Assembly (NCBI GenBank): GCA_023213395.1
Contig: CM041465.1
Span: forward strand, 189,479,741-189,543,740
From: Cycas panzhihuaensis
Taxonomy: Eukaryota; Cycadophyta
Direction of reading: 5' to 3'
DNA length: 64,000 nt
A program made the translations under genes and the position numbers. The notes under the pieces are model-generated. The model was not told the DNA's origin, ran no database searches, and was given only the letters and a program-made list of their open reading frames with translations. Shown piece after piece: positions 54,512 through 64,000 of the stretch (position 1 is the stretch's first letter; every line of letters begins with the position of its first letter).

Positions 54512-57240
54512 AATAGCAAGAGAAGGGCATATTAGTCTAACTAACATAAGTCTCTATTTTCTTAGTTCTTTCACCTTTTATGTATTTGCATCTTCCAACC
54601 CCACAAGCATCAGCATCTCTATTTATGTTATCATTAGGGCACTTCTTGTTCCTATTAATAAGAATAACTATAATCAGTTTAGATGTATGCCTTCTTTGTC
54701 TATCTTAGAAAATTATTAGGTTTTAAGGCATGAGATAGACAGAAATTGGGTCCTACTTATGTACTTTTATAACCTAATTGGATCATATAATTTATTTCTC
54801 TAACAAAGTTCTACCTATATAGCATAAGCTTTTCCTATGTTTCCTAATCTCTAGCCTCTGATTATGCACTATTAGTTGATAATATTCTATTAGATTTTGA
54901 TGATATCATTCTCTTTATATGCCACATCAACCTATTCCTTTTAGCATTGGAATATCTTTTGAAGATCTTTAAAATATATTATCATCATTAAAAGTGAGTG
55001 AGTCTCTAAGTAATTCTATTTAGAAACTTACTCACCACATCAAATCCCACTTAAAATTACACCTCCTTACCATGATCTATATGAATCATAAGTATAAAGG
55101 TACATAATAAAGAAGGTATAGATCAAAATTATGGCTAGCAACAACCTTGTTATCCATGAACAAAGATTGTATACAATGTAAATCCCATTTTTATCTCTTT
55201 TACTATTTCTCTTAATGTCTTATTAGGCTAAGCAATTCACCATTTAGACCCCCTCCTACTTAGCTTCGTACACCTTCTTGTAACTTCTCAAGACCTTTCA
55301 ATGTCTAATTTAACATAGAGTAGCCATTATCTATCTATATATAAGTGTGGCCCCACCTCCCTTGCCATTTCTTGACATCAAGTGCTTAATTTAATATCAA
55401 GTTCCTCTTAATTACTAGTTCATAAGGGATTTTACTTTCTACTCACCTCTTGTGAGAGTAATAATGAGAATTAGTAGAGGGAAATAATATCTCACAACAT
55501 ATATGGCTACAAAATTATGATCATTATAGATATAATCCTTGATGTGGTATTTATTATAGAGTCACTTCATCATTTAAATGCATTTATACTCTTAATATAG
55601 TTGTATAGGTGGAAATGACCTAAACCTACTACTATGTAACTGCTCTTATAAAAGCCATTTTGAATAAACCTTTGAAAAAACTCTCACCTAGACACCCCCC
55701 CTCTCAGCTCACATACCTTTATTCTTTACTTAGTTCACCCCACTATTATTTGATGAGTTGCCCATTTTCTTTACTATCACCTTATGAAACAATTGAATTA
55801 ATTATATAGTGGCCAACTCAATGCTTCCTTCCAACTTATAGACCTCTTCCTCCTAGGGGGAGGAAGCCTATCTTATTCACTAAGGATAATAGACTTTATA
55901 TTTATATGTTGTAATGGCTAAATAAAAACATCCTCAACCCATTCTTAAAACTTAGTCTTAGATTTAGAGGTGAACTAGTTCATTAGATCCTTAGCTACAT
56001 GTTCTATATTTTTAACGAATTGGGCTTAATCTATAAACTCTTCATATTTTAAAGAAGATGGATCAAGATCATCTATCAAAGATTGCATTTTGACTATTAT
56101 TGATTATATTACATATTCAATTTCCCTAGTAGTAATGGTAACAACTTTGGCCTAGTCCACATTCATATCTAATATGTTCTATCATTTAGTTGTGAGAATC
56201 TTAGTCTCCTTAGCCTTCATAACATCTTCATGCTTTTAAGAGCATCAAATTTGGTAAATTCTTATAACTCCTACTCAAAGGAGTCCTACACTCTAGTAGA
56301 GACCTATTTTAATCTGTAAGTTATTTACTTTAATATAAATATTCTTCATATGAAATGCTAAAGATATGAGGTAAAGGTTTCTCATTTATTCATTGACTTA
56401 TCCACCAATAAGCTAATTACTTATAAGACTTTATGCCCTCTCATTACTTCAATCTTTAATTTTCAATATTATTATGTAGATACATTACATATTTAGCTAA
56501 TTTTAGAGCTAAGGTTAGAGCTCTCTACTCCTTTTTTGTTTTTTTTTAAAGATAAAATAGTAGATGCAATTAAATTATAAATTTAAATATAGTATAAGAT
56601 GCTAAAGATCCTATAGGTTAAGTAGACATACTTGTCCAGTCTTTTACATGTAGCGCACTCAAAATAGTAGTGTCAGAATGAAGATTTTTCTTAAAGTTTT
56701 TTGTAGAGAGAAGTAAAACAAGAATTATAAGATAGCCATAATAGAATATCCTTCCTTGTATGGCCAAAAGTTTGATTAAAAGATGGGACTATTTTTTAGA
56801 AATAAGCTATAGTATAAATTTTCTAAATTCAATGTAAGATGGTCTTGAAAAGAAGAAACCATAGGTCTATCAAGTGCTAGTAGGTCATGAACCAAACATA
56901 TGTCATTGCCCAACTCCCTTTAATTATCCAAGAATGAAAAGCTAAGTGACTATCTCAAATTTTTATGAAGCCTTGGTCTAGATTAAAGATTTGAAAAGTA
57001 GTATACCAAATATCCTGGACTAGAGGGCATCTCTACTTTAATTAGAATATTCTCTTATGAAAGGCTTAAGTTTTTATCCCTTAAAACTTTATTTTTCTAC
57101 ACGATTTATTCTAATTAAGCATTTAGAGATCCAACATGGACCATTTGGCCTATGGCTAAATATAAGCTAACTACCTCTAGTGTTGTGTCCTATTTAATCA
57201 ATAATGAGATTAGTTTAATTTGCTTCTTTCGTTTTTATAA
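54512..57240. other. Degraded DNA, no gene recognised
   Basis: I read both strands without finding a domain. Frames are closed by stops every few tens of codons. Short acidic or Ser-rich pieces on the minus strand, such as EEVYKLEGSIELATI near 55850, have no family resemblance. Probably very old element remains. Confidence 0.4.
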
Positions 57241-57583
57241 TGTAGCTAACTTATCCTCTACTATAACTTAAGTCTATAAATAAGAATAATAAAATAAGAA
57301 AATAAAGATGGAGATGGAAAGAACCAAAATAATACATCGTAGTAATCTTAAATAATAACCAATATTTGATTAATCAAATATTCCTTTACAATGCATAAAG
57401 TGGTATATTTATAAAAGAAATTCACCTTGAAACCTACCACTAATTAATTCTTAAGATTAACTCCTCTTATTATTTTATTAACATATGTCTAAGGTAACCT
57501 ATCATCTATTTCCTTTATTATTTAAGTAATATAATTCTAATCCCCTTATTCTAACCTAATTTCCAGTGGTGAGGATCACCACA
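57241..57583 (-). repeat. 3' LTR of the small element
   Basis: 343 bp, plus-strand ends TGTAGCTAAC and GGATCACCACA. The right-hand edge is fixed by the adjoining purine tract. Confidence 0.75.
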
Positions 57584-57600
57584 TATCCTCTCCCCTTAAA
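57584..57600 (-). promoter_or_regulatory. Polypurine tract of the small element
   Basis: The minus strand reads TTTAAGGGGAGAGGATA directly before TGTGGTGATCC of the LTR. Confidence 0.8.
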
Positions 57601-57948
57601 TGCCTTATCCTTGAAATATGTAAATACATAAATACATAAGATAATCACCTCCTACTATTGTTAGGATATTTAAGGTAGATACATCATACTTTTACAAATG
57701 TGTGGAGTTTATTATTATACCCATTATTAGAAGAGAAGGATACTTCATATACACATTGCCTACTAAATAGAAACATGCATTAAATAAGTGTGGCCATTTA
57801 TACTATCCATCACCATGAAAGAAATGGGGGCTCATGGTATAATAAATTAGAGATCCATAAAAGTAGAGACTCAAATATACCTATAAAGTGTAGAATAATT
57901 ATTCTTCCTTGATTGTGCCAAGATTATCTTTATTAGAGAAGGGAAAAT

Positions 57949-58485
57949 GATATGGGAGTATCTAGACCTTCATCATAAGTTAAACCACTTTTCACTTTTT
58001 AGTCATTTTTCTTTAAAGTTTGGGTTTTACTAATTGAAGTATAAGCTTTTACTAGGTGGTCAAAATTCAGTCATTTTTATGCCAAAATGAAGGCTAGAGG
58101 CCCCATTGTAAGCTACAATTTTTTATTTGAAAAATTCTCTAAAGATGCATAAAAATCAAGATTTATTTTGTATGTCTAAAAATAGTAGTTAATTTTAGAG
58201 TAGTTTTTACTTTTATATAATAACCCTTAGTGGTCTAGTTTTTTTTAATAGGACTTGATATAGAAATATGATATTATTTACTATTTTATGTAATTGAGGG
58301 AATTTTAAGGTTAGGGTTACTTCCTGCTTTTTCTTGTATAAATATAATTTTAGATTATCTTTTAGTAGATTGAATGGAATAGAATAGAATTAGAAGTAAA
58401 ATAGCTCTCGTTATTCTTTAGCTCTTTATTGTTTTAAGCTTTTGCATATGAGATTGAATATTTTTCTTTCATGAAATCCTCATCA
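57949..58485 (+). repeat. Solo LTR of the TTCCA-containing family, copy 3
   Basis: Its reverse complement follows 36496-37030 block by block: ACTTCAATT near the far end, ATAAATCTTGATTTTTAT, AACTAGACCACTAA against GCTAGACCATTAA, TAGATTATCTTTTAGTAGAT, and GAATGGAATAGAATAGAAT in place of the TTCCA run. It ends CATCA at 58485. The start at TGATATGGG (57949) is a guess. No pol adjoins it, so it is probably a solo LTR inserted in the small element. Confidence 0.7.
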
Positions 58486-58970
58486 AAAAGACCAAATTAC
58501 CATATTAATAAGGAAAAGATTCTTCTAAAATATTTTCTTATTCAATAAGTAGCACATTATCTCATTCCAAGGTGAGGAACTCTAAGTTGATCATACTATA
58601 ATTTGGTGGAGATGTAAATGCAGGAAATTTAGGATGCTTATCTAAAGTTATTAAAATTTTTGCCTTAATCATTGGGGATTTAAGGGATTTAATTTTCCAA
58701 ACTTTTGCTTTTTGTGCTCTTAGTTCCTTTTAAATCTCTATCCTAAAAGATGCCTAATCAAGTTCTAGTTGTGAGTCACGCTATTCCCAAGCCTTTATAT
58801 GAAGGTCTTCCTCTAAGTATGCTATAGAGAATATAATTCTTACATAATCATTCTTGAAGTAATATCCTTCTAAGACTTTCTCAAATGTGGTAACCCGTTC
58901 ATAAAGTTGAACATGACCATTCATGCCAAAGCAAGGGAGCTTAAAGTCATGATCAGAAGGAGCAAATACC
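58486..58970 (-). pseudogene. gag-like or unknown remnant in the small element
   Basis: The minus strand reads FAPSDHDFKLPCFGMNGHVQ, LYERVTTFEKVLEGYYFKND and YVRIIFSIAYLEEDLHIKAW, then stop-separated LELD, ASFRIEI, KELRAQKAKVWKIKSLK. The first part resembles the start of Ty3 gags (KLPxFxGxN, then a helix with ..YF.., then YLE..A..W). The stops again stand in likely Gln positions. The resemblance is weak. Confidence 0.4.
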
Positions 58971-59672
58971 TATTCAAATATTAAAAAAATAGTCAAGAGA
59001 GTAATTATAATAATGCACTTTCCTTTTTTTTGGGTGATACTTTAATGAGATAAAGAAGTATTATAGCCTCAAAAGTAATGGTTCTTTAACTAAAGTTTAA
59101 ATAACCTCAAACTAATACAAAAAAATTATAATATAAACCCTTATGAATTGGAAGATTTAGGTTTAAGCTTTAATCTCTAATATAAAATAGTTCCAAACTA
59201 CATAAAATATAGCCCAAAATAATGACTCTAAATTGGGATTCCAATAATTCAAACATAATTAAACTTTTATACTTATAGCAAAAGTTATGCCCTTTTAAGG
59301 TGGGTCATAATTAAGGTTTTTAGGGAGTATAGTAATACGAATTAATAAAATGTAAATAACTTTTTATTCTGACTTCTAAGAAAACATAGAATTTCATATG
59401 TATAAAATTTAATGAGAAATTAAGATTAATTAGATACTTCTAGCTAAAGTTATATCTATTTGAAGTTGGGGTAGTAGATTTTAGGGCCTAAAGATAGTGA
59501 TAAACAACAAGCTGAAATTAAATTCCTTATAATTTTAAAACTTTTACTGTAAAATGTATAGTATAATAACTCAAATTTAATAGAATAGGCCTGACCATCT
59601 TGAATTTATAGTTACTTTTCTAAAATTTATCCATTTATATTCTAAAAAATAAAGATTCTTAATAGGCCAAAA

Positions 59673-59690
59673 CCCTAGTCTTAATACCAC
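59673..59690 (-). promoter_or_regulatory. PBS-like site of the small element
   Basis: The minus strand reads GTGGTATTAAGACTAGGG next to the LTR edge at 59692. It resembles a diverged tRNA-Met PBS. Confidence 0.6.
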
Positions 59691-59691
59691 T

Positions 59692-59800
59692 TGTAGTAGA
59701 ATTATTCTCTACTGTAGATTTTAATTTAAAAATAAGAATAATAAAATAAAAAAGAAAGAAATAGAAATGTAATGGAGATGGAAATAAAAAGTGAACATTG
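59692..59800 (-). repeat. 5' LTR of the small element, truncated
   Basis: About 110 bases match 57241-57340, then similarity ends near 59800. Confidence 0.65.
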
Positions 59801-61560
59801 TTAGATCAGAATAGGAGGTCATTCCCATAACCTAACAAGTGGTCTAAGGTAATGAAACCATATAGGAAGGGATAAATTCAAACATTTTCCCAAGGCACTC
59901 ATGCATCTCATAAATGCAATTATTGGGACAAAAGATGATCTAGACTAGAGGTAAGTGTACGTGTATATGCTAAGGGGAATAAGAGAAAAGAAGTTACTAA
60001 ACTAATTAATTAACTAAGCTATCAACTCACTAGTTTAACAAAAAATTAATTAAATAACAAGTAAAATATATGGCATAAAGTAAAGGCTACTTAACTTAAC
60101 TATAAAAAAAAGAAATAAAAACAAACTAATATAATCAATAAGTATCCTTAAAAGAGCCAAACAATGACTAATAAAAGGGCTTTCAAGGTCTGAGAGTATT
60201 ATCAAGGCACATTTGTTCCTAAATTAAGATAAGCTTATGTGCTTAGTCCTAAAAGTACTATTTCATCATAAAAGTAGCTAACTTATCATGTCTTACCCTC
60301 TAACATGACCTATATCATGATTTAATCTAGAAAATAGGAAGGGACTACCTAGGGGAGAGGTGAGGAGGAGTAAGACCCTAAATTAGTGACTCTATCAAGA
60401 GTCAATTACTAGGGACTTGTTATTCTAATAATAATCTAAATCCTATATAATGGTGGAAGGCCTACAAGTACCCATGTCTAACTCCAACCAAGCCTCTTAA
60501 ACTTCCATTAGGATGAAATAGAGGATAATGATATTCTTTTAATACAAGTTACCTACTTGAAACACAATGTAAAAGATCTAACCCACCTTGAGTGTAAGGC
60601 CATTTATCTTATATATTGATGAAATCTAAGTAAAGACTATGATAACACCTTATTTTGACAAGGGGACACTATCCTAAAAATGAGACTATGGGGAAATAAT
60701 ATACAACTAATTATAACTATATACATCCTTATTTAAATTTAAAGAGTAAATAAAGCCTATTCTAAATGCAAATGTTTAGCCTTGCAAATTTGAGGATTCT
60801 CATCAAGTGTAAGGCCCCTCTACTCCAATTAGCCTAGTAATGAACACACACCCAATGCAATACAAATGTAGTTTCTTTCCTTTCTTTTTTTTTTTTTCTC
60901 TTATTTTAATCAAGCTATATGTAAGAGGAGGGTAGAGAAACCAAACATATAAATATGCATGTAAGAAAACTAGACTCTTTCCTCTGTTTTTTTTTCTTAG
61001 AAGTAAATAAGTAAAAAGAAAGGAAATGAAGGTCTTTCCTTCTTCTTTCTTCTTCTTTTTTTTTTTGGGAATAAAACTAGAATGAGAAGTGAAAAAAGAG
61101 GAATACCTATGAGACATACACCTATAAGACTCCAAAATAGATTACTTTTACTCCACTTTATTGCTTTTTACTTAGCCCTTCAATCTTTTAGGATCATCCA
61201 ATAGGACAAATGACAAGCAAGTGGAGCATATGCAACAGAAAATAAACATATGTAAAATTTGGCAATATTTTTGTTTAGTGGTTTTTACTATAACAAAAAA
61301 AAGAAAGTTAACTATTCAAAATTACTAGAAAAATAATCTTAAAGTACATTTTTGAAATGCATACCTTTAAAAGCTTCATAAAAAAAAAATATAGTGCTTC
61401 TACTACTGTAAAGTAACCCTTCTAATTGTGGGAGGGAAGATGAAGATGGGAGAGAAGTTACAACATATAATTCTTCAAATCCTACAAGCAAATGAAGTTG
61501 AGATATACCTCTACCACTGATCAAAAGAACTTAATCTTAGAGGCATTAGTGAAGAAGCTA
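59801..61560. other. Low-complexity and unassigned DNA
   Basis: No gene is recognised. From 60880 to 61080 the plus strand has poly-T/C and AAGAAAGGAAATGA-type tracts. The minus-strand open frame 61135-60803 is Lys/Phe/Leu low complexity generated by these tracts and resembles the one at 25163-24951. It may be leader sequence of a Tat-like element. Confidence 0.4.
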
Positions 61561-62079
61561 GGATTAAAGATGCATTCATATCCAAAACCATATCCTCTTG
61601 GATGGTGACAAAAAAATTTAGAATTACAGGTTACTCACTAATGTAAGTTCAAATTTATAATTTCTAAAAAATTCATTAATGAAGTTGAATGTGAAGTGGT
61701 TCATTTGGATATTTATTAAGCTATATTTGGCAGCCTATATATCTATGATAGAGATGGAGTCCATCATAGGAGGCTAAGAAAATTTCAACTCATCAAGGAT
61801 GCGAAATCATATTTGATCAATGCATCAAAGCCATAAAAGAAGATCTCCCTTATATCCTCCTAACGAGTAAATAGATTGATTAATGTTTGTAGGAAATTTA
61901 TGCTGCTGATGGTGAAGCAGAAGGTGGAAGAAAAGAAGCAAGTAGAGTCCTCGACATAGGTGCTAGATAGGAAACATTTGTAGAAGATTGAAGGCCTAAG
62001 GAATAGGTATACTAACATATTCTAGGAGCCAAAAGGTTGGCCCCCTAAGAGGGAAATTGAGCATGAAATCTAACTAGTT

Positions 62080-62700
62080 GTTGATTTACCTTTACCCAAT
62101 CTTAGTCTCTATCAAAACTCAATTTTGGAGAATGAAGAGATTAAGAAGTAGATTCAAGAACTCTTAAAGTAAGAAGTAATCAAGCCAAGTTATTCCCCTT
62201 GTGGTTCACTTATTATTTTGGTGCAAAAAAAAGATGGAGGATGGAGAATGTGCATTAACTACTAGGCTTTAAACAAGATCACCATAAAGAATAGACATCC
62301 CTACCATAGATAGATGACTTGTTAGACCAACTATAGTCTATAAGATATTTCAACAAGTTGGACCTAAATTTAGGTTACCATCAGGTTCAAATCCAGGAGG
62401 AGGACACTTGGAAGACAACCTTCAAATTAAAGAAAGGGCCATTCAAATAGTTGGTGATGCCTTTTTAGTTTGTGAAATGCACCCGCCAACTTCATGAGGT
62501 TGATGAATGAGGTATTAAGATACTTCATTGATGATTTTGTTATTATTTATCTCGATGATATTCTGATTTTTAGTTTGACTAGGGAGGAGCACCTTTAACA
62601 TGTTGAGCAAGTGCTCAAAGTTCCTCAATAGTAGTAGATAAATCTTAACCTAAAGAAGTGCAAGTTTGAAGAGTAATCTCTTGTCTTCTTAGGTTTTGTA
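62080..62700 (+). pseudogene. Reverse transcriptase (decayed)
   Basis: Reads YQNSILENEEIKK, stop, IQELLK, stop, EVIKPSYSPCGSLIILVQ, KKDGGWRMCINY, stop, ALNKITIKNRHP, then in other frames and further down [20 protein letters not shown] and [14 protein letters not shown] (catalytic YLDD at 62548-62559), then LNLKKCKFEE and SLVFLGFVVG. Catalytic aspartates are kept. At least two frame changes lie between 62290 and 62480. Stops replace Gln in nearly every placeable case. Confidence 0.9.
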
Positions 62701-63340
62701 GTTGGAGAAGGAGAATTGAAGATTGACCCAACAAAGATTAGAGTCATTCTTATTTGGCCTACACCCAAGAGATCCACAAAGGTAAGAAGTTCTATGGGTG
62801 CTTATCAATATTTAAGAAAATTAAATTTTAAATTCTCTCAAATTATAGCACCTCTTCATGCATTAATAGGAGGGTATACAAAGATCCATTGGGTGAATGA
62901 ACAAGATAAAGCTTTCAAGCTTTTAAAGTAAAAAGTTTATGAAGTATTAGTGTTAACCGTACTCTCATTGCAAAAACCATTTAAGTTGGAGATTAATGCT
63001 TTAGGTTATGCCATGTCAGCAATGTTGAATCAAGAGGGAAGACCAATTGCATACCATTCAAAGAATTTTAATGGAGTTCTAATAAACTACCTAACTTACG
63101 ATCAGGAGCTCTATGCATTACACCAAGTAGTCAAGTATTAGAGACCTTACTTGTTGGGAAAAGAGGTGGTCATCTACACTGACCATAAGCCTTTATAATT
63201 CTTACAGATAATGTCTAAATTGTAGCAGGCCAAGCACATGAAGTTGATTTCCTATTTGTAGCAGTTCTACATCATGGTCAAATACAAGAAAGGCACATCA
63301 AACAAAATTGCAGACTTGTTGTCTAGACCTCTTTAATAGT
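62701..63340 (+). pseudogene. RNase H (partly open)
   Basis: The open stretch 62716-62928 reads MKIDPTKIRVILIWPTPKRS and AYQYLRKLNFKFSQIIAPLH, and 62950-63138 reads QKPFKLEINALGYAMSAMLN, EGRPIAYHSKNFNGVLINYL and TYDQELYALHQVVKY. A stop replaces the next Trp/Gln (KY, stop, RPYLLGKEVVIYTDHKPL). TDHKPL and the ending NKIADLLSR are family hallmarks. The initiation codon at 62716 is internal to the polyprotein and not a real start. Confidence 0.9.
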
Positions 63341-64000
63341 AAGGTATTTCTAGCTCATTAGTAGCTATAAAATTTCAACCTTTTTACCACGATGAATATG
63401 TTGATTTGTGTATGGAAGATGAGGCATTCAAGCCTACATTAGAGTAGCTACAATAAGAAAAAAATAGTTGCTAATTTTTAGCTAAAAGATAGTCTACTTT
63501 TCAAGTATGAAAAGCTTTATATTCTAAAGCATGTAGACTGAATGAAGTAGGTAGGAGAAGCTCACATCTCTCGAGTTGTAAGACACTTTAAAGTAGGAAA
63601 ATCATTGCTAAATTTTTAGTGATATATGTATTGGCCTAATATGCAGGAGGATGTGACTATAGTAGTACGAGGATATATATTATATAGCATATTAAAGCTA
63701 ATTAATAAGAAGTTTAGATTATACACTCCACTTCATGTTCCATCATGACCATGGGAGAGTATCTTCATAAATTTCCTCAGAGAAATACCATAGAGCAAAA
63801 ATGGTATGGATTATTTGTTTGTAGTTGTTAAATAATTTAGTAAAATAGTGGTGTTGATTCCCTGTAAGAAGATACATACAACTAAAGACATAAATATATT
63901 ATTCTTCTAGCATGTTTAGAAGTAATTTGGGCTTCCCAACTCTATTATTTCTAATTGAGACAACATATTTTAAAGCTATTTTTGGTATACTCTTTAGAGA
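63341..64000 (+). pseudogene. Integrase, N-terminal part (partial)
   Basis: Fragments in several frames give FQPFYHDEYVDLCMEDEAFK, LRLNE-like pieces, HISRV(V)RHFKVGKSLLNF, YWPNMQEDVT, PLHVPS and MDYLFVVV(K). They follow the order of chromovirus integrase from zinc domain into the DDE core. The sequence ends at the window edge. Confidence 0.75.

Larger units (their letters stand above)
57241..59800 (-). mobile_element. Small minus-strand LTR element carrying a foreign LTR
   Basis: A left LTR (57241-57583, starting TGTAGCTAAC) and a truncated right LTR (59692 to about 59800, starting TGTAGTAGAA) share the block TAAGAATAATAAAATAA and flanking sequence. A purine tract lies inside the left LTR and a PBS-like site inside the right, so it is read on the minus strand. 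The internal region is only about 2.1 kb and includes a gag-like segment and an inserted LTR from another family in opposite orientation. No polymerase motif is seen. It looks non-autonomous or heavily deleted. Confidence 0.7.
61561..64000 (+). mobile_element. Ty3/gypsy pol relic, runs off the window
   Basis: Reverse transcriptase (62080-62640), RNase H (62700-63340) and the start of integrase (63350-64000) can be read on the plus strand in this order. Motifs fit chromovirus-type elements. From 61561 to 62080 a poorly readable gag/protease tail precedes it, with ASRVLDIGARQ and VVDLPLPNLSLYQN as the last pieces before the polymerase. No LTR is in view, since the rest lies beyond 64000. Confidence 0.85.

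Noticed and set aside
60803-61135. 110-codon minus-strand open frame with possible membrane segments
   Set aside because: Lys/Phe/Leu content comes from poly-A/G and poly-T/C tracts. No family resemblance, and the same kind of frame arises at 24951-25163.

Overview
The window looks like gene-poor, repeat-dominated nuclear DNA of a land plant, most likely an angiosperm. It is very AT-rich. Nearly everything recognisable is a decayed LTR retrotransposon: Ty3/gypsy of an Athila/Tat-like type without a chromodomain and of chromovirus types, and Ty1/copia. Several elements keep a primer-binding site (PBS) complementary to plant initiator tRNA-Met (TGGTATCA-like). A decayed plant-mobile-domain gene and a fragment of a plant EngB-type GTPase gene fit the same assignment. 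I see no intact cellular gene, no rRNA or tRNA gene, no CRISPR array and no prokaryotic feature. The species cannot be named from this sequence.

Layout. 1-6475: plus-strand Tat-like gag-pol relic (gag, protease, reverse transcriptase, RNase H, integrase), followed to about 8.9 kb by its probable 3' non-coding tail with a 24-bp-period repeat. 9.4-10.7 kb: minus-strand plant-mobile-domain pseudogene. 11126-15197: the only element whose boundaries are complete, a Reina-like chromovirus with 250/251-bp LTRs, PBS, purine tract, chromodomain and a perfect 5-bp target duplication (ATCAA), but no gag or protease. 15.2-20.0 kb: non-coding repeat-derived DNA with a tandem array, a microsatellite and a hairpin-like inverted repeat. 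20018-26863: two LTR-like arms of about 1.75 kb in opposite orientation, enclosing a minus-strand Tat-like gag. 26.9-35.6 kb: minus-strand chromovirus relic, split inside its integrase by a 4.55-kb gag-only copia-type element (27613-32164). 36.5-41.2 kb: an isolated LTR, the EngB-like fragment, short tandem repeats and a GC/CpG-rich block. 41.2-42.3 kb: plus-strand copia-type gag-only relic with its 3' LTR. 42.9-47.6 kb: second minus-strand chromovirus of the same general type as the one at 27-35 kb, cut at its 3' end by a (TA)n tract. 47.7-50.6 kb: minus-strand Ty3 gag relic. 50660-54511: minus-strand copia element with gag and integrase but no reverse transcriptase. 54.5-57.2 kb: nothing recognisable. 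57241-about 59.8 kb: small minus-strand LTR element carrying a foreign solo LTR. 59.8-61.6 kb: low-complexity sequence. 61.6-64.0 kb: plus-strand Ty3 pol running off the window.

How it works together: these pieces do not form a functional pathway. The structure is a stack of nested insertions followed by point decay. Most premature stops sit where the families have Gln, Arg or Trp, as expected from C-to-T change at methylated cytosines. Catalytic residues of integrase and reverse transcriptase are lost in several elements. I did not find a new biological system. The most unusual items are the inverted LTR pair around a gag, the gag-only copia elements, the captured GTPase fragment, the CpG-rich block, and the one-sided stop-codon spectrum in the Reina-like element.
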